Assembly (NCBI GenBank): GCA_032716605.1
Contig: CM064480.1
Span: 46,617,372 to 46,681,371, forward strand
Length of the DNA stretch: 64,000 nucleotides
Source of the DNA: Paralithodes platypus
Taxonomy: Eukaryota; Arthropoda; Malacostraca; Decapoda; Lithodidae
Direction: 5' to 3'
Program-made: the position numbers and the translations under genes
Notes under the pieces: generated by a model
The model's input: the letters and a program-made list of their open reading frames with translations, nothing else
What the model was told of the DNA's origin: nothing
Database searches by the model: none
Shown: in pieces, positions 55,082 to 64,000 of the stretch
How positions within the stretch are numbered: the stretch's first letter is position 1
Layout of the letters: each line of letters opens with the position of its first letter

Positions 55082-55734
55082 AGGATATATTGAGGGATAA
55101 GTTATAATATATATTTTTTTCAACCATTGTGAATATAGTGATGTGCCTTTGGCTCGAAGTCGAAATGAGTCAAGACTCTGAGTAGCGATTGTCCAGATAG
55201 GTTGTGATGGGAATGCACAAATTCTGAAGTGCAAACTATACTGGGCCATCGTAGGTATTCAAATAACAGTTTGAACTCATCTTGACCCGAACAGAGAATC
55301 AATTGCTATGGGGATTACGGTTACCATGGGAGTATGTTAGATAAAGACGCAAACTTCCAAACAACTGTCTAATTATTCCTACCCTAGTAGAGCAGTGAAT
55401 TTCAGTTTAAGTACAACAATTATTATTATTATTATTATTATTATAATTATTATTATTAACCAAGGGAGTGAAGGGCGTATATCAGATTAGCCTGATAATT
55501 GAAAAGGTGATCTTGCCTCACTGTTGTTTTAGTGTTCCGTATAGTCTGCTACACCGGCAACACTATCTGGTCTGACGTCTTGTGGGTTATTATCATATTT
55601 TGTTTAAATATTATTGAGGATTTTGCTTGGTTTTGCCATTTTCGAGCATTATATTGTAGTTGGTCCCCTAGGTTAACAATAACGCTTTCGCAGATATACT
55701 TGAAACTAAGAACCTCATATAAACTAAGTATGCA
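55082..55734. other. No gene; (TTA)n at 55421-55458
   Basis: The stretch at 55150-55300 (GAGTCAAGACTCTGAGTAGC, GATTGTCCAGATAGGTTG) resembles 19621-19760, so an older dispersed repeat is likely. Confidence 0.4.
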
Positions 55735-55915
55735 TGTTTGTTTTACAGAAATATGTCCCTTCCAAAGGCCAATTTCTTCTAAGTTACAGGCTCGATTTTT
55801 CTCGTCAAGAAAAGAAAAAAATTGACATCTGAATGGGGTTAAGCATCTTATGGGGTGAAACGTCTTAAAGTCTTGAAAGTAATGGAGCAAAGCCGGGTAG
55901 GTCTAAAAAGCCCCC
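55735..55915 (-). mobile_element. Family B fragment
   Basis: TGTCCCTTCCAAAGGCC, TTACAGGCTCGATTTTTCTC and TGGGGTGAAACGTCTTAAAG follow family B order. The ends are lost. Confidence 0.55.
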
Positions 55916-56435
55916 CTCGTACCAAATATGGTTAAAAGAGTGTTCGATTATACAACCACTCTCTCCGTCTATTATAGGGTTTGTTCAGATACTCTTGCAC
56001 AGTCAGCACCAATAGTTCCCCAACTACCTTAACCCTTGTCTAGCGTTTTTTTTTTGGCTTATTTGGGCATATTCAGGCCCTCCTGAATGATAAATCAAGT
56101 ATCTGCATGAACAGAAATGTATTCAGCAAAAAACTAGGCGCTAAAAGCTTCAAAATGAGACCAGAAAGAGCTACGTAGCACTCGTGGTTCTCATACAGTG
56201 ATACCAGTAACATGGGAGTTTAGCGTATAGTGGCATATTTTTCCCAGCTATGCTCACTACTGGCTACACTGCCGGCCTCTCGAGAACAGAGGGAACATGA
56301 GTTAATGGGCGGCGGTAAGCCCTGTGAGTCGGCTGTCTGGCCCGCTGCGCTCCCGGCCATTTGCACTCGATTTTAACCCTTTAAAAGCCTTAATAATGCT
56401 CCTAACTTGCTGCAAATTGGAGGCGGACTTTATTT
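55916..56435. other. No gene recognised
   Basis: Mixed sequence between a family B fragment and the CSD unit. It contains a TTAACCCTTGTCTAGCG word at about 56030 that resembles a TTAA-element end. Confidence 0.35.
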
Positions 56436-56543
56436 CTTTTTATTTCTTCAATTGTCTAATAATTTTTCTCTTTGGTTGCCCTTTAAGGACACATATTTAT
56501 TGCTGGAACATAAGGCCTCTGTCTAGCATTTTCTTTTCCTCTC

Positions 56544-56771
56544 TTAACCCTTTCACGCACGTGTGGACGCAGGGGTTGCCGTTCAGAAATAGAATGATCT
56601 CAATCTCATAATTACCTCTCCAAAATTAGTTTTCTGCCCACAGTTCAGTAAAAGCCAACTGCATAGGTTGAAATAACTAAACTCAAGATTTCTAAACACC
56701 CCTGATAGTCACACAGGCTTTTAAGTAGCCCAGAAAGGGAGCAATTCACGTCCTGTGCGTGAAAAGGTTAA
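56544..56771. mobile_element. TTAA-flanked MITE, family C copy 3
   Basis: TTAACCCTTTCACGCACG ... GTGCGTGAAAAGGTTAA, 228 bp. The flanks (GAACAGACTTA and GAGGAAAAGAAAATGCTAGA in minus orientation) are contiguous in the related sequence at 53305-53325, which confirms the insertion. Confidence 0.9.
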
Positions 56772-57246
56772 GTCTGTTCGGGCACTTAAGGGTTCTTTAA
56801 AAAAGTAGGGGGGGGGGGGGGTTTCTTCCTTCTTCTCTACCATTTCAAGGTTGGCCAATACATCTGATCCATCCGTTCACTTCCAACGACCACCGGGTTG
56901 CAGTCCTATATCACTTGGTTAATTGTGTGTAAGCAGGCGATGTGTTGGCAGGTTTAGGGTACTGTTGGTGTATCTGAGTCGAGGGTGGGTGGTGTAGCTG
57001 ATCTCGGCTCTTCTTGCATTCAGGATGGCTCTGGTGCTGGAGGTCAGGAACAATCTTGGTCTTTATCTCCCCATGAGTGCCAAGGAGGGTAAGTGGTGAG
57101 TTTCTGCTAATAGAGGGCCAGTGTGCTACAGGCAGGTGCCCGTGTCTGTCTGGCTGCTGTGAATGAATGATGGCTATAGATAAGTAGGATAGAGGAAGAA
57201 TAAGTTGAGAAATGGGAAGTACAGTAAAAGATAAAAGTACCTGGGC

Positions 57247-58757
57247 TCAACCAAGTTGCTCCATTGTAGATTTGTTGAGACTCATCTGGTGTAGGCACTT
57301 CGTGAGCTTTCTCTGGATCGCTGATGAGGGACGTTTTCCTGCTGCCACAGTCTTCTTAATCTCTGCAGTCAACTCGCAGTAGGTCTCCTGCAGTTCGCTG
57401 GCAGTAGCCGCCAAGTCGATGTCCTTATCCTCATCTTCCTCAATCCCCTCCACATCGATTTCTTCTCCCAAGGTGGACTTGGAGTATACAGACGATACAG
57501 AGGAGGCTACCACTGGATGTTCAAAAGTGGCTGGTGATGGTGACGAGGCTGCAGCTGGTCCTGCAGAGTTGACTGGTGATGGTGGTGGAGAATCAGAGAC
57601 TGATGTACGAGGAGGTGCTGGGGTGGTCTTAGAAAGAGGCTTCTGGAGATCCAGACGCTTCCTCGGGTGACTTCTTGGCCTCATAGCCTGGGTAGGAATG
57701 AGGCTGGGTGGTGAAGATGGTCCTGGAAGAGGCGGGATGGTGATGGGAGGGAGGTTGTTTGCCTTCAGGAGTGTAGGAAGATACTCCTGAAGCACCTTGT
57801 GATCACCTTTGCAGAGGGTCTCTGCAGTTGTGACAACAACCTGGACCAAATCCGGGTGTTTAGCACAACTGACTGCTGCTGTGGCATGGGGGTAGTCCTC
57901 CCTCATGCCTCTTCTACCATGTCTTGAACCCTTCAGAATCTCTCCATCAGGGCCCATGACATTGATGGCCTCATCTCATCTCCTATGGATGTCAATTCCC
58001 AGCGCAGATTAAGAGGTGACTTAATTCAAGTGTTCAAAATCATCAAAGGCATCGACAATATGAACTGTAGTAAGTACTTCACTATCGACCAATCTAATTA
58101 CACACAGGGAAACGGTTGCAAAATTATTGGCAAATCTTTTAACTCACACGAATCTAAGAATTTCTTCTTCGATCGAGTTGTCAACTTGTGGAATGGGCTT
58201 CCCCGAGACGTTATAGACTGCAGCACCGTTGATTCATTTAAACTCCGCATAGACAAATATCTCGCATCAAACCCGCGACTGACTGCGTTTGTAAATGAAT
58301 AACTTTATTTTATCCTCCCCTCAGTTACTAACCCATATGTCCCCTACTAACTTCCTAGTCCTGCCACGGACATTAGTTCCAGGGCAGTAGTTCCCTTTCC
58401 AATGTTCCCTTACCCACTCTAAACCACTGTTTGGACACTTGATCCTCAGTGTTTTGGAGGACAAGCATCCAAGAAGGGTCACTAGTCCTGTTGCTGCTTG
58501 ATTTCCTTTGTTGATTTCCTTTGTACTCCTCTCCTTCTCCTCTTGATGGTGAAGGATACCCTCTCATTGGTAGCAAGAGAGGGCACATGATGGAGAGGAT
58601 TAGGCTTGTAGATGCCTGGGGAGTGAACAAAATTGTCCCCTCCACTGTATGTAATAAAGCCAAACCCCTTCCTGGCACTAAACCATTTAACATGGCCAGT
58701 AAGTTTGGTGGTGGCACTGGGAGTCTCAGCAGGCATGGTGATTGGCTGGCTGGTCAC
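57247..58757 (-). CDS. Y-box (cold-shock domain) protein, copy 2, split by LINE
   Basis: Predicted nucleic-acid-binding protein. The first part (58757-58527) has a short leader, then GHVKWFSARKGFGFI (RNP1-type), DNFVHSPGI (RNP2-type) and VPSLATNERVSFTIKRRRRG. After the LINE the frame resumes with DEAINVMGPDGEILKGS, the expected end of a Y-box cold-shock domain. Next come a conserved segment (TAETLCKGDHK to LPTLLKANNLPPITIPP), a Pro/Ser-rich linker, an acidic tract (EEIDVEGIEEDEDKDID) and a charged C-terminal helix ending STMEQLG at 57247. A CAG/GTACTT donor-like site lies just past the stop. Start could be 58757 or the second Met at 58736. Copy 1 at 42560-43584 has the same order. The gene is broken by the LINE. 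Confidence 0.75.
57997..58525 (+). mobile_element. CR1-like LINE, short 3' copy
   Basis: Nearly identical to 12927-13445: RRLRGDLIQVFKI, WNGLPRDVIDC, then the same 3' UTR ending in repeats of TTGATTTCCTTTGT. It is 5'-truncated, inserted in the CSD ORF opposite to its direction. About 17 extra bases at the 5' junction may be filler. Confidence 0.85.
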
Positions 58758-59224
58758 TGCTGGTGCTCCCGCTGGTGGTCCTGGCTGCTGTGGCCCCGCC
58801 CACCTCCCTTTATACCCGACCCCGGCAAAACGCGGGCATGTGATTGGCTGAGACGTGCGTTCGGGCAGGTTTGTGTCGGCCTGGCCGCTTTGAACTGTAG
58901 AGCTCCCACTTGCCTTCTCTCATCTTCGTGATATCTTCCTGGAAGATTATTTTTGATGTTTTTTAGTGGCTGACGGGAGTAAGAGGGTGGCATCATTGTA
59001 TAATTTGAACGTTTTTTTACCGGGATAGAATATACGGGTGTGAACTGAGGGTAAGGTATGAGCCGGGCGTTTGTAAGGTGAGGGGAGATCGAGAGTTTTG
59101 GTGCATCCTAGGCGGCCTGTGATTGGCTGAGAGCACGGAGGTGCCAAGGCGTTCCCACGGGCAAGAAATAGAGGGTAAATCTGGCTGGTACACCTGAGTT
59201 AATCCCGCCTTCTGATTGGCTGAC
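58738..59224 (-). promoter_or_regulatory. Promoter with TATA box and four Y-boxes
   Basis: On the plus strand the word (G/C)TGATTGGCTG appears at 58738, 58840, 59119 and 59212, all in one orientation (inverted CCAAT, the Y-box, relative to the plus strand). A TATA box (GGGTATAAAGGG on the minus strand) lies at about 58807-58818, some 30 bases from the 58840 site and about 50 bases before the start codon at 58757. Confidence 0.65.
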
Positions 59225-59241
59225 TGAATTATTCCTTCACT

Positions 59242-59545
59242 TATTATTTTTAGTTTCCTTCCCAGACCTCTATCAAGCTAAAAAATATACCCCCAAGATA
59301 TACCCTTATCCCTTTCGATACAAATTTACTCCTTTTGCGGTAGAAAACAAAGGATATTGCCTGCTCACTAATCGCTCATCAGGAAAAAAAAAATACACCT
59401 AAATGGCACAAAAAAAGCTAAAATTGAAAAAGCAATGGGAAGAAAGGTCTTAGAATAGCCAAACCATTGGGGCAAGCATCTTAAAATGTCAAAACTAATG
59501 GGGCTAAACATATGAGAGAAAGGGGTCCAAAAAAAAACACTTTAA
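59242..59545 (-). mobile_element. Family B MITE, diverged copy
   Basis: TAGTTTCCTTCCCAGACCTC, ACTAATCGCTCATCAGG, AAACTAATGGGGCTAAACAT and GAAAGGGGTCC keep family B order. It ends ACTTTAATA without a clean TTAA. Confidence 0.6.
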
Positions 59546-60197
59546 TATCCCATGCCTAGTCCTATTAATCTTCCATGGTCAAAGAGTCAAGTTAATTAAC
59601 GTCCTTCCTTTTAACCCTTGCAATGACCTTAAGTATAGGAGTTGTAGACGCATATATGCAATAGAACCGGCAAGGTGCTAGATACACGGTGCAAGTGTGC
59701 TAAATAAAAGATATTTATGAGGTAATGTGGAAGTGTCGAGCCGGTGTTGTATATATTTACTGTACAGTAGTTGGTATAGTCTTGGACAAATCAAGGTGGA
59801 GCTGTCTTGGAAGCTGAATATATCATTACTGCTAGCAAAGCAATGGCATAAGTGTATGTGTTTATTTAATATGACTTTCGGCTTGAACTAGAAGCATCTT
59901 CATGTGAAGATCAATATTGATTTATTAGTGGCAGGAAGTTATTCTTCATCTCGGCTGGTTCTGGGGTGTAATGTCTGGGGAAAGCGATTTGTCCAGATAT
60001 CTGGCTACAGGATTGTGGAGTTGGGGCTAGGCTGCTTGGGGCGGCAATGTCATCTTCTGCTGTTGTTTTCTATCGTGTCTGGCCTTGGGAAGGACCAGGT
60101 AGGTCGAGTGTGAGACCCTATGAAACACCCTTTTTGTCTTGGGAAGCACTGAGTGTGGGACCTTGAGATGCGTCGGTAGCGGCTTGGGAAGCACCAT
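59546..60197. other. No gene recognised
   Basis: Unique-looking sequence. The open frame at 59904-60113 has no recognisable motif. Confidence 0.4.
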
Positions 60198-60308
60198 TAA
60201 GCCGGTATCACATGAGAACTTTTATAGTCAACATTCGATGATCAAAATTTTTCTGGTAACATTTCTGGAATAGTTGGCACCGCTAGGGTAAACTAGACTG
60301 ATGATAGA
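60198..60308. mobile_element. Family G MITE, half copy
   Basis: TAAGCCGGTATCACATGAGA through TAGACTGATGATAGATGA matches one half of 61985-62199 (reverse complement), then stops where a LINE-X copy begins. Confidence 0.7.
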
Positions 60309-60958
60309 TGATTTTTTTTGTCCTATGTGAATGAGTAAGACAAAAGGCATAACTGCCTGCAGCGAGTGCCTCCCCCAGATTTCAAAGAGTGACAGGGCCG
60401 AAATCAAGGGACGTTCGAGCTAAAATGCCTGGACACATGGAGTTTGAAGCAATTTAAGTCATAGGAAGAGGGAAAGACTGATTCTGGGAGAGAGTTCCAG
60501 AGCTCAGCAGTTGAATAGAAGAAAGTCTGAGAATAGCGTTTCACTCTTGGGTTGGAGAGTTGCACAGCGTAGGGGTGGGATTGTGTTGCAAGGCGGGTAC
60601 TATGTACCCTACGTAGAGGAGGTGGTATACACTGGGAAAGCTCCGAGGAACACTGATTATTATAGTAGTGATAGAATAGCGAGAGAGATGCAACATTGCG
60701 GCAAAGAGAGAGAGATTGCAGAGAGTTGGTGAGTGGACGGGAGTTAATGATACGAAAGGCTTTCCTTTCTACTTTATCTAAGAGTGCGGTGTGAGAAGAT
60801 CCTCCCCACACATGTGAACAATACTCAATACAAGGACGCACTGTGCCCCTGTACAGAGCAAGAAGCTGCGCAGGGGTAAAGAACCCCTTGAGGCGATTGA
60901 GCACACCCAGCTTCTGGGAGGCTGCCTTAGCGAGACTGGTAATATGGTCTTTCCAAGT
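60309..60958 (-). pseudogene. LINE-X, 5'-truncated copy
   Basis: The minus strand encodes the C-terminal third of a Jockey-type ORF2: LNRLKGFFTPAQLLALYRGT, CIEYCSHVWGG, then the tail FFYSTAELWNSLPES, FKLHVSRHFSSNVP and a stop at 60404. No RT catalytic motifs remain. It is open for 166 codons, so relatively young, and closely related to the LINE-X copies at 10.5-15 kb. Confidence 0.85.
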
Positions 60959-60959
60959 G

Positions 60960-61302
60960 TTGGTGGTAGAGGGTAGACTGTGCTTTTCCTCTTTATGGGT
61001 GATTTCTCTTTCGTTGTTGTTCTCGGCCGCTTCTTGGTGATGGTGATACTGGTTCCTTTCTTGGGTTTAGTTGATGTTGTTGTAGTTTCCCAGACTGTCT
61101 GCCTGAACAGTTCAGAGTCTGGTAGACTGAAGCCATCCAGATGCTCGGGCCCCTGAAGGGGCCAGGGTGAGAAGAGATCTGTCTCTGTCTCGGGTTTAGT
61201 TGTCGTTGTTGGCTTTCTAGTGTTTGTTTCAGGACTAGTCGTTGTTGTTGGTAATGTGGTTGTTTGTATATTGTCTGCGGTGTGGTGGTTGTCGGCTTGG
61301 CT
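60960..61302 (-). CDS. Possible Thr-rich exon (mucin-like)
   Basis: A minus-strand frame without a Met start is open from the stop at 61303 to the LINE-X junction. It encodes Thr-rich blocks (TTTLPTTTTSPETNTRKPTT, TKPETETDLFSPWPLQ) around a less repetitive segment (HLDGFSLPDSELFRQTVWE) and a basic end (KKRPRTTTKEKSPIKRK). A CACACCGCAG acceptor-like site lies near 61275. It resembles linker exons of secreted, O-glycosylated arthropod proteins. The LINE may cut the exon. An overlapping Met-started frame of 143 codons (61424-60993) is Gln-rich and looks like its shadow. Confidence 0.3.
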
Positions 61303-61424
61303 TTAACAAAAGATAGTAGTTTCCTGGGTCGGACTGTCCTGCTTCCATCTTGGCCTGTGGAAATGGAGGCTATTTGCGGTGTCGTTGATGGTATTGCTGG
61401 CGTCCTTCCTTGGAATGCTGGCAT

Positions 61425-61984
61425 AACAGTTGGTCAGATTGATATAGCGAAAGACGTTTTAATACAGAGAGGGTTAACTCTGCAACCTGAATTTCTATAA
61501 CAGTATACGTGTTCGTTAGAACCAGAAAACACACTTAAATAATGTTTAATTCGTGAAATGGCAATTGGAGGTATTTATAGATATGGTCCTTGGGGGGGTT
61601 GTGTGCTAGCCAAAATAATAGTTCACCGATAATCTGTAATCTAATTGGTGTAAAACTTAAAAACAAAAAAGAGAACGTTGACATTATTACAATGTGAAAA
61701 AAAAAAAGGTTATTAAACACATGCTAACTGCCAAAACCAGAAAGTAGCACAATATACGCTGAGATTGTCTGGAATTAACATCTTGAACAAATAATAAATG
61801 AAAACAAAAAAATGTTTTTAACTATGATAAATAGCCTAGAATTGCCAGGTTCATCTAGTAGAAGAATTACATAAACTAAAACTTACGCCATTAAAAATGT
61901 GAAAGAGATAACTAAAACGCAACACCAGTAATCAAATGCGGAAAGATTCGTTGATATATAAGGAAATAAGAAAGGACGAAAGAG
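61425..61984. other. No gene recognised
   Basis: AT-rich sequence. Confidence 0.4.
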
Positions 61985-62199
61985 TAAGCCGGTATCACAC
62001 GAGCGCTTTTTCACTTAACATTTATCCTTAACACTGATCTGGCAGCTTATGAGGTCAAAATTTAGAATATTTCGGTCACCTAAATTCATCTATCAACAGT
62101 CTAGTTTCCGATACCAGTGCAAAATATTCCAGAAATGTTGCCAGAAATTTTTTGATCATCGAATGTTGATCATAAAAGCTCTCGTGTGATACCGGCTTA
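61985..62199. mobile_element. MITE, family G, complete
   Basis: It starts TA-AGCCGGTATCACACGAG and ends CTCGTGTGATACCGGCT-TA, so TA-flanked terminal inverted repeats of at least 17 bases. 215 bp, non-coding. Relatives are at 60198-60308 and about 30068-30130. Confidence 0.85.
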
Positions 62200-62273
62200 G
62201 ATAGAGGCCATATAGTAACCGGCCAACCTCCGCCATACTGGTGCCACTGGTGCCCTTAGCCTTATCTTTGAAC

Positions 62274-62658
62274 TTAAAGGAGCCCACCTCGCTTTTGTTT
62301 CTCTTTCTCTCCCTCTCTCTTTGGTTTGTATCCATTCGGCCCCATTCAGCCTACTGTTTTATAAGACGTTTATATCCAGGTGTCGATCTCTTCCTGGCGA
62401 GCGATAGCGAGCCAGCATTGTATGGAAAAATCCGGCTTCGCTGGAGACATTTTTCTACCAAAAAATTTAAAAATTTTGCTTGCTGTCAAAACAAAAATAT
62501 ATATATGCTGGCTCGCTACCGCTCCCCAGGAAAATATTGACACCTGGATGGGGGTAAACGTCTTAAAACAGTAGGCTGAATATGGCCGAATAGATACAAG
62601 CCAGAGAAAGAGAGAAAAGGAGAGACAAATAAAAAAAAAGCGAGGTGGGCTCCCTTAA
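62274..62658. mobile_element. Family B-related foldback element
   Basis: TTAAAGGAGCCCACCTCGCT at the left and AGCGAGGTGGGCTCCCTTAA at the right. The inverted arms extend about 180 bases, and both carry the GGCGAGCGATAGCGAGCC-like core and CAGCCTACTGTTTTA. TTAA on both sides. The arms flank a short A/T-rich loop. Confidence 0.8.
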
Positions 62659-63246
62659 GTAATGTTCACACTCATGATAAACATTTGCCAATAGTGGTAC
62701 AGGAGGGTTGCTATTTTGATATAAACACTATTTTAGCAGAGATAAACTATCACCCTGTTCTTTGATAATTAAGGAAGCTAATTGGCGTTAAGGGAGGTTA
62801 TAGATATATTTTTGTATTTATTTCTTATTTTTCTAAGTAGGATTTCCCTTTTCCTTAATATACATAGAAAAAGGTTAAAATTCCTTTATCACACCGTGGT
62901 GTAGTGGATTAAAAGCTTGGAAACTCGTTCTGAATGTCGGAGGGTCGAGACCAGCTGGGAGTATATAAACATTAATTAGCTTACGTGAATTTGTGATATA
63001 TTTTATATATATACTATATTGTAGTATAATATGTGTGTGCTCACACCCATATAGTTATATATTGTGGTCGCCCCCTACCCCCCTCTGGAAAATTCCTGGC
63101 TACACTTCTGGCTGGGATGTCAGGAGGATGAAGGTCAAACATAAATCCTGCGGAAATCAAACTCGAAGCTTCCTGCATGCGATATCACAATATTCCATAA
63201 TCCTCTATTCCTTATATTCAATACCTTATAGTATTAGAAAAATACA
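62659..63246. other. No gene; tRNA-like repeat at 62885-62960
   Basis: CGTGGTGTAGTGGATTAAAA (A-box-like) and GGAGGGTCGAGACC (B-box-like) are spaced as in a tRNA but pair poorly. Similar to the minus-strand unit at 38690-38765. Confidence 0.4.
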
Positions 63247-63327
63247 CCCCACCCACACACACACATACACACCACTACACACACACACACATACACACCA
63301 CTACACACACACACACACACACACACA
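63247..63327. repeat. (CA)n microsatellite
   Basis: CA runs are interrupted twice by TACACACCACTA. Confidence 0.9.
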
Positions 63328-63419
63328 ATGGTCGTTATATGAACAGTACGAAATATATCCCCAGTACTTTCCCAAACACAGTGAGACTACAGACATTGAT
63401 GACGAGCCCATTACCGGCT

Positions 63420-63631
63420 TTAACCCCTTCTGTACCGGCGACATCCTTTTAATTTTTATTCTGGCATCTATTAGACGATTTTATTAAGCTTTAAAAAGGT
63501 ATCCAGCAATTAAGAAGCTCCTTAGCATCTCACTTACCCTTTCTACTACCACTGCTCCTTCTTAAACTGCACAAAATCATCTAAATATCGCTAGAAGAAA
63601 ACTAAAGACATCTCAGTAAATAAGGGGTTAA
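63420..63631. mobile_element. TTAA-flanked MITE, family A
   Basis: TTAACCCCTTCTGTACCGGC ... TCAGTAAATAAGGGGTTAA, 212 bp, with the AGACGATTTTA and AAATCATCTAAATATCGCTA blocks. It shares its right TTAA with the next element. Confidence 0.85.
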
Positions 63632-64000
63632 GGGGTAGAGCTTGTTTTTTGTGTGTGTATATATTAATGTATTTATTTATTTAGGAGTCTCCTCCCTAGA
63701 CCTTCATCAAGCTTAGAACCCCCCCCCCCCATAGACCCTCCTTCAAGATAATTTTGTTCATTTTTCGGTAGAAAACTTTCCCTGCCAAAGGCCGGGTCCT
63801 TCTAAAATTAGAGGCTCGCTATCGCTCACCAGAAAAAAATCGACACCTAAGGGGCACGAAAGGTCTTAATATTGACAACAAAATGAGGTGAAAGGTCTCA
63901 AAATAGCCAAACTAACGGAACGAACGTGTTAAAACCTCAACACTAATATGCTAAACATGGGGGAGAAGGGGATCCAGAAAAAGCGAGTACTACCCCTTAA
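63628..64000 (-). mobile_element. TTAA-flanked MITE, family B copy 16
   Basis: TTAAGGGGTAGAGCTTG ... GAGTACTACCCCTTAA, 373 bp, ending on the last base of the window. The core is CTCGCTATCGCTCACCAG. Confidence 0.85.

Larger units (their letters stand above)
56440..59235 (-). mobile_element. CSD unit, full-length copy (interrupted)
   Basis: In minus orientation: promoter region with Y-boxes and TATA (59235-58780), CSD ORF (58757-57247), downstream region with AATAAA-type signals (about 57100-56440). A CR1-like LINE (57997-58525) splits the ORF and a family C MITE (56544-56771) splits the downstream part. Both flanks are shared with 52505-53430. Whether this is a gene duplicate or a mobile unit cannot be settled here; no terminal repeats or transposase are visible. 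Confidence 0.55.

Overview
This is eukaryotic nuclear DNA, AT-rich and crowded with transposable elements, simple repeats and minisatellites. There are no operons, no ribosome binding sites and no dense coding. Long (TA)n, (GA)n and (CA)n tracts, several non-LTR retrotransposon families, Penelope-like elements and tRNA- and 5S-derived SINE-like units fit an arthropod, most likely a decapod crustacean. That assignment is inference from family style, not from a marker gene. I see no ordinary host gene that is clearly intact. The only non-transposon-like coding material is two Y-box (cold-shock domain, CSD) genes, a possible Thr-rich exon and one unidentified ORF.

Layout. 1-9 kb: AT-rich DNA with an inverted-repeat region that holds a TTAA-flanked MITE, and a tRNA-headed SINE. 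9-15 kb: a degenerate satellite with a MITE in it, then a four-layer nest (a MITE holds a LINE, which holds an inverted copy of the same LINE, which holds a CR1-like LINE). 15-24 kb: nested MITEs, a 5S-rRNA-derived unit, microsatellites and a hammerhead-like palindrome. 24-28.5 kb: an inverted LINE pair split by a nearly complete Jockey-like LINE with an intact 998-codon ORF. 29-35 kb: many short TTAA-bounded elements and an old Penelope-like element. 35-38 kb: three minisatellite blocks. 38.7-40.4 kb: a LINE with a MITE cleanly inserted in its reading frame. 42.5-43.6 kb: first CSD gene. 44-47.6 kb: MITEs and a head-to-head pair of Penelope-like copies with hammerhead motifs. 48-51.4 kb: hAT/ZBED-like remnant and a 16-bp minisatellite. 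52.5-59.2 kb: a second CSD gene unit, broken by a LINE, plus a nearby derivative of the same unit that lacks the ORF. 60-64 kb: LINE fragment, possible exon, foldback elements and more MITEs.

Two themes stand out. First, at least six families of short elements start with TTAACCC or TTAAGGGG, end with the complement and are flanked by TTAA. This is the signature of piggyBac-type transposition, yet no piggyBac transposase is visible here. Their nesting gives a relative insertion order. Second, a CSD protein with an unrecognised conserved C-terminal region sits in a repeated unit that carries its own TATA box, several inverted CCAAT boxes (Y-boxes, the classical target of this protein family) and a 3' region. 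A copy with the ORF cut out lies about 4 kb away. This looks like either a small gene family or a mobile unit with full and deleted forms, and it is the best candidate for something undescribed.
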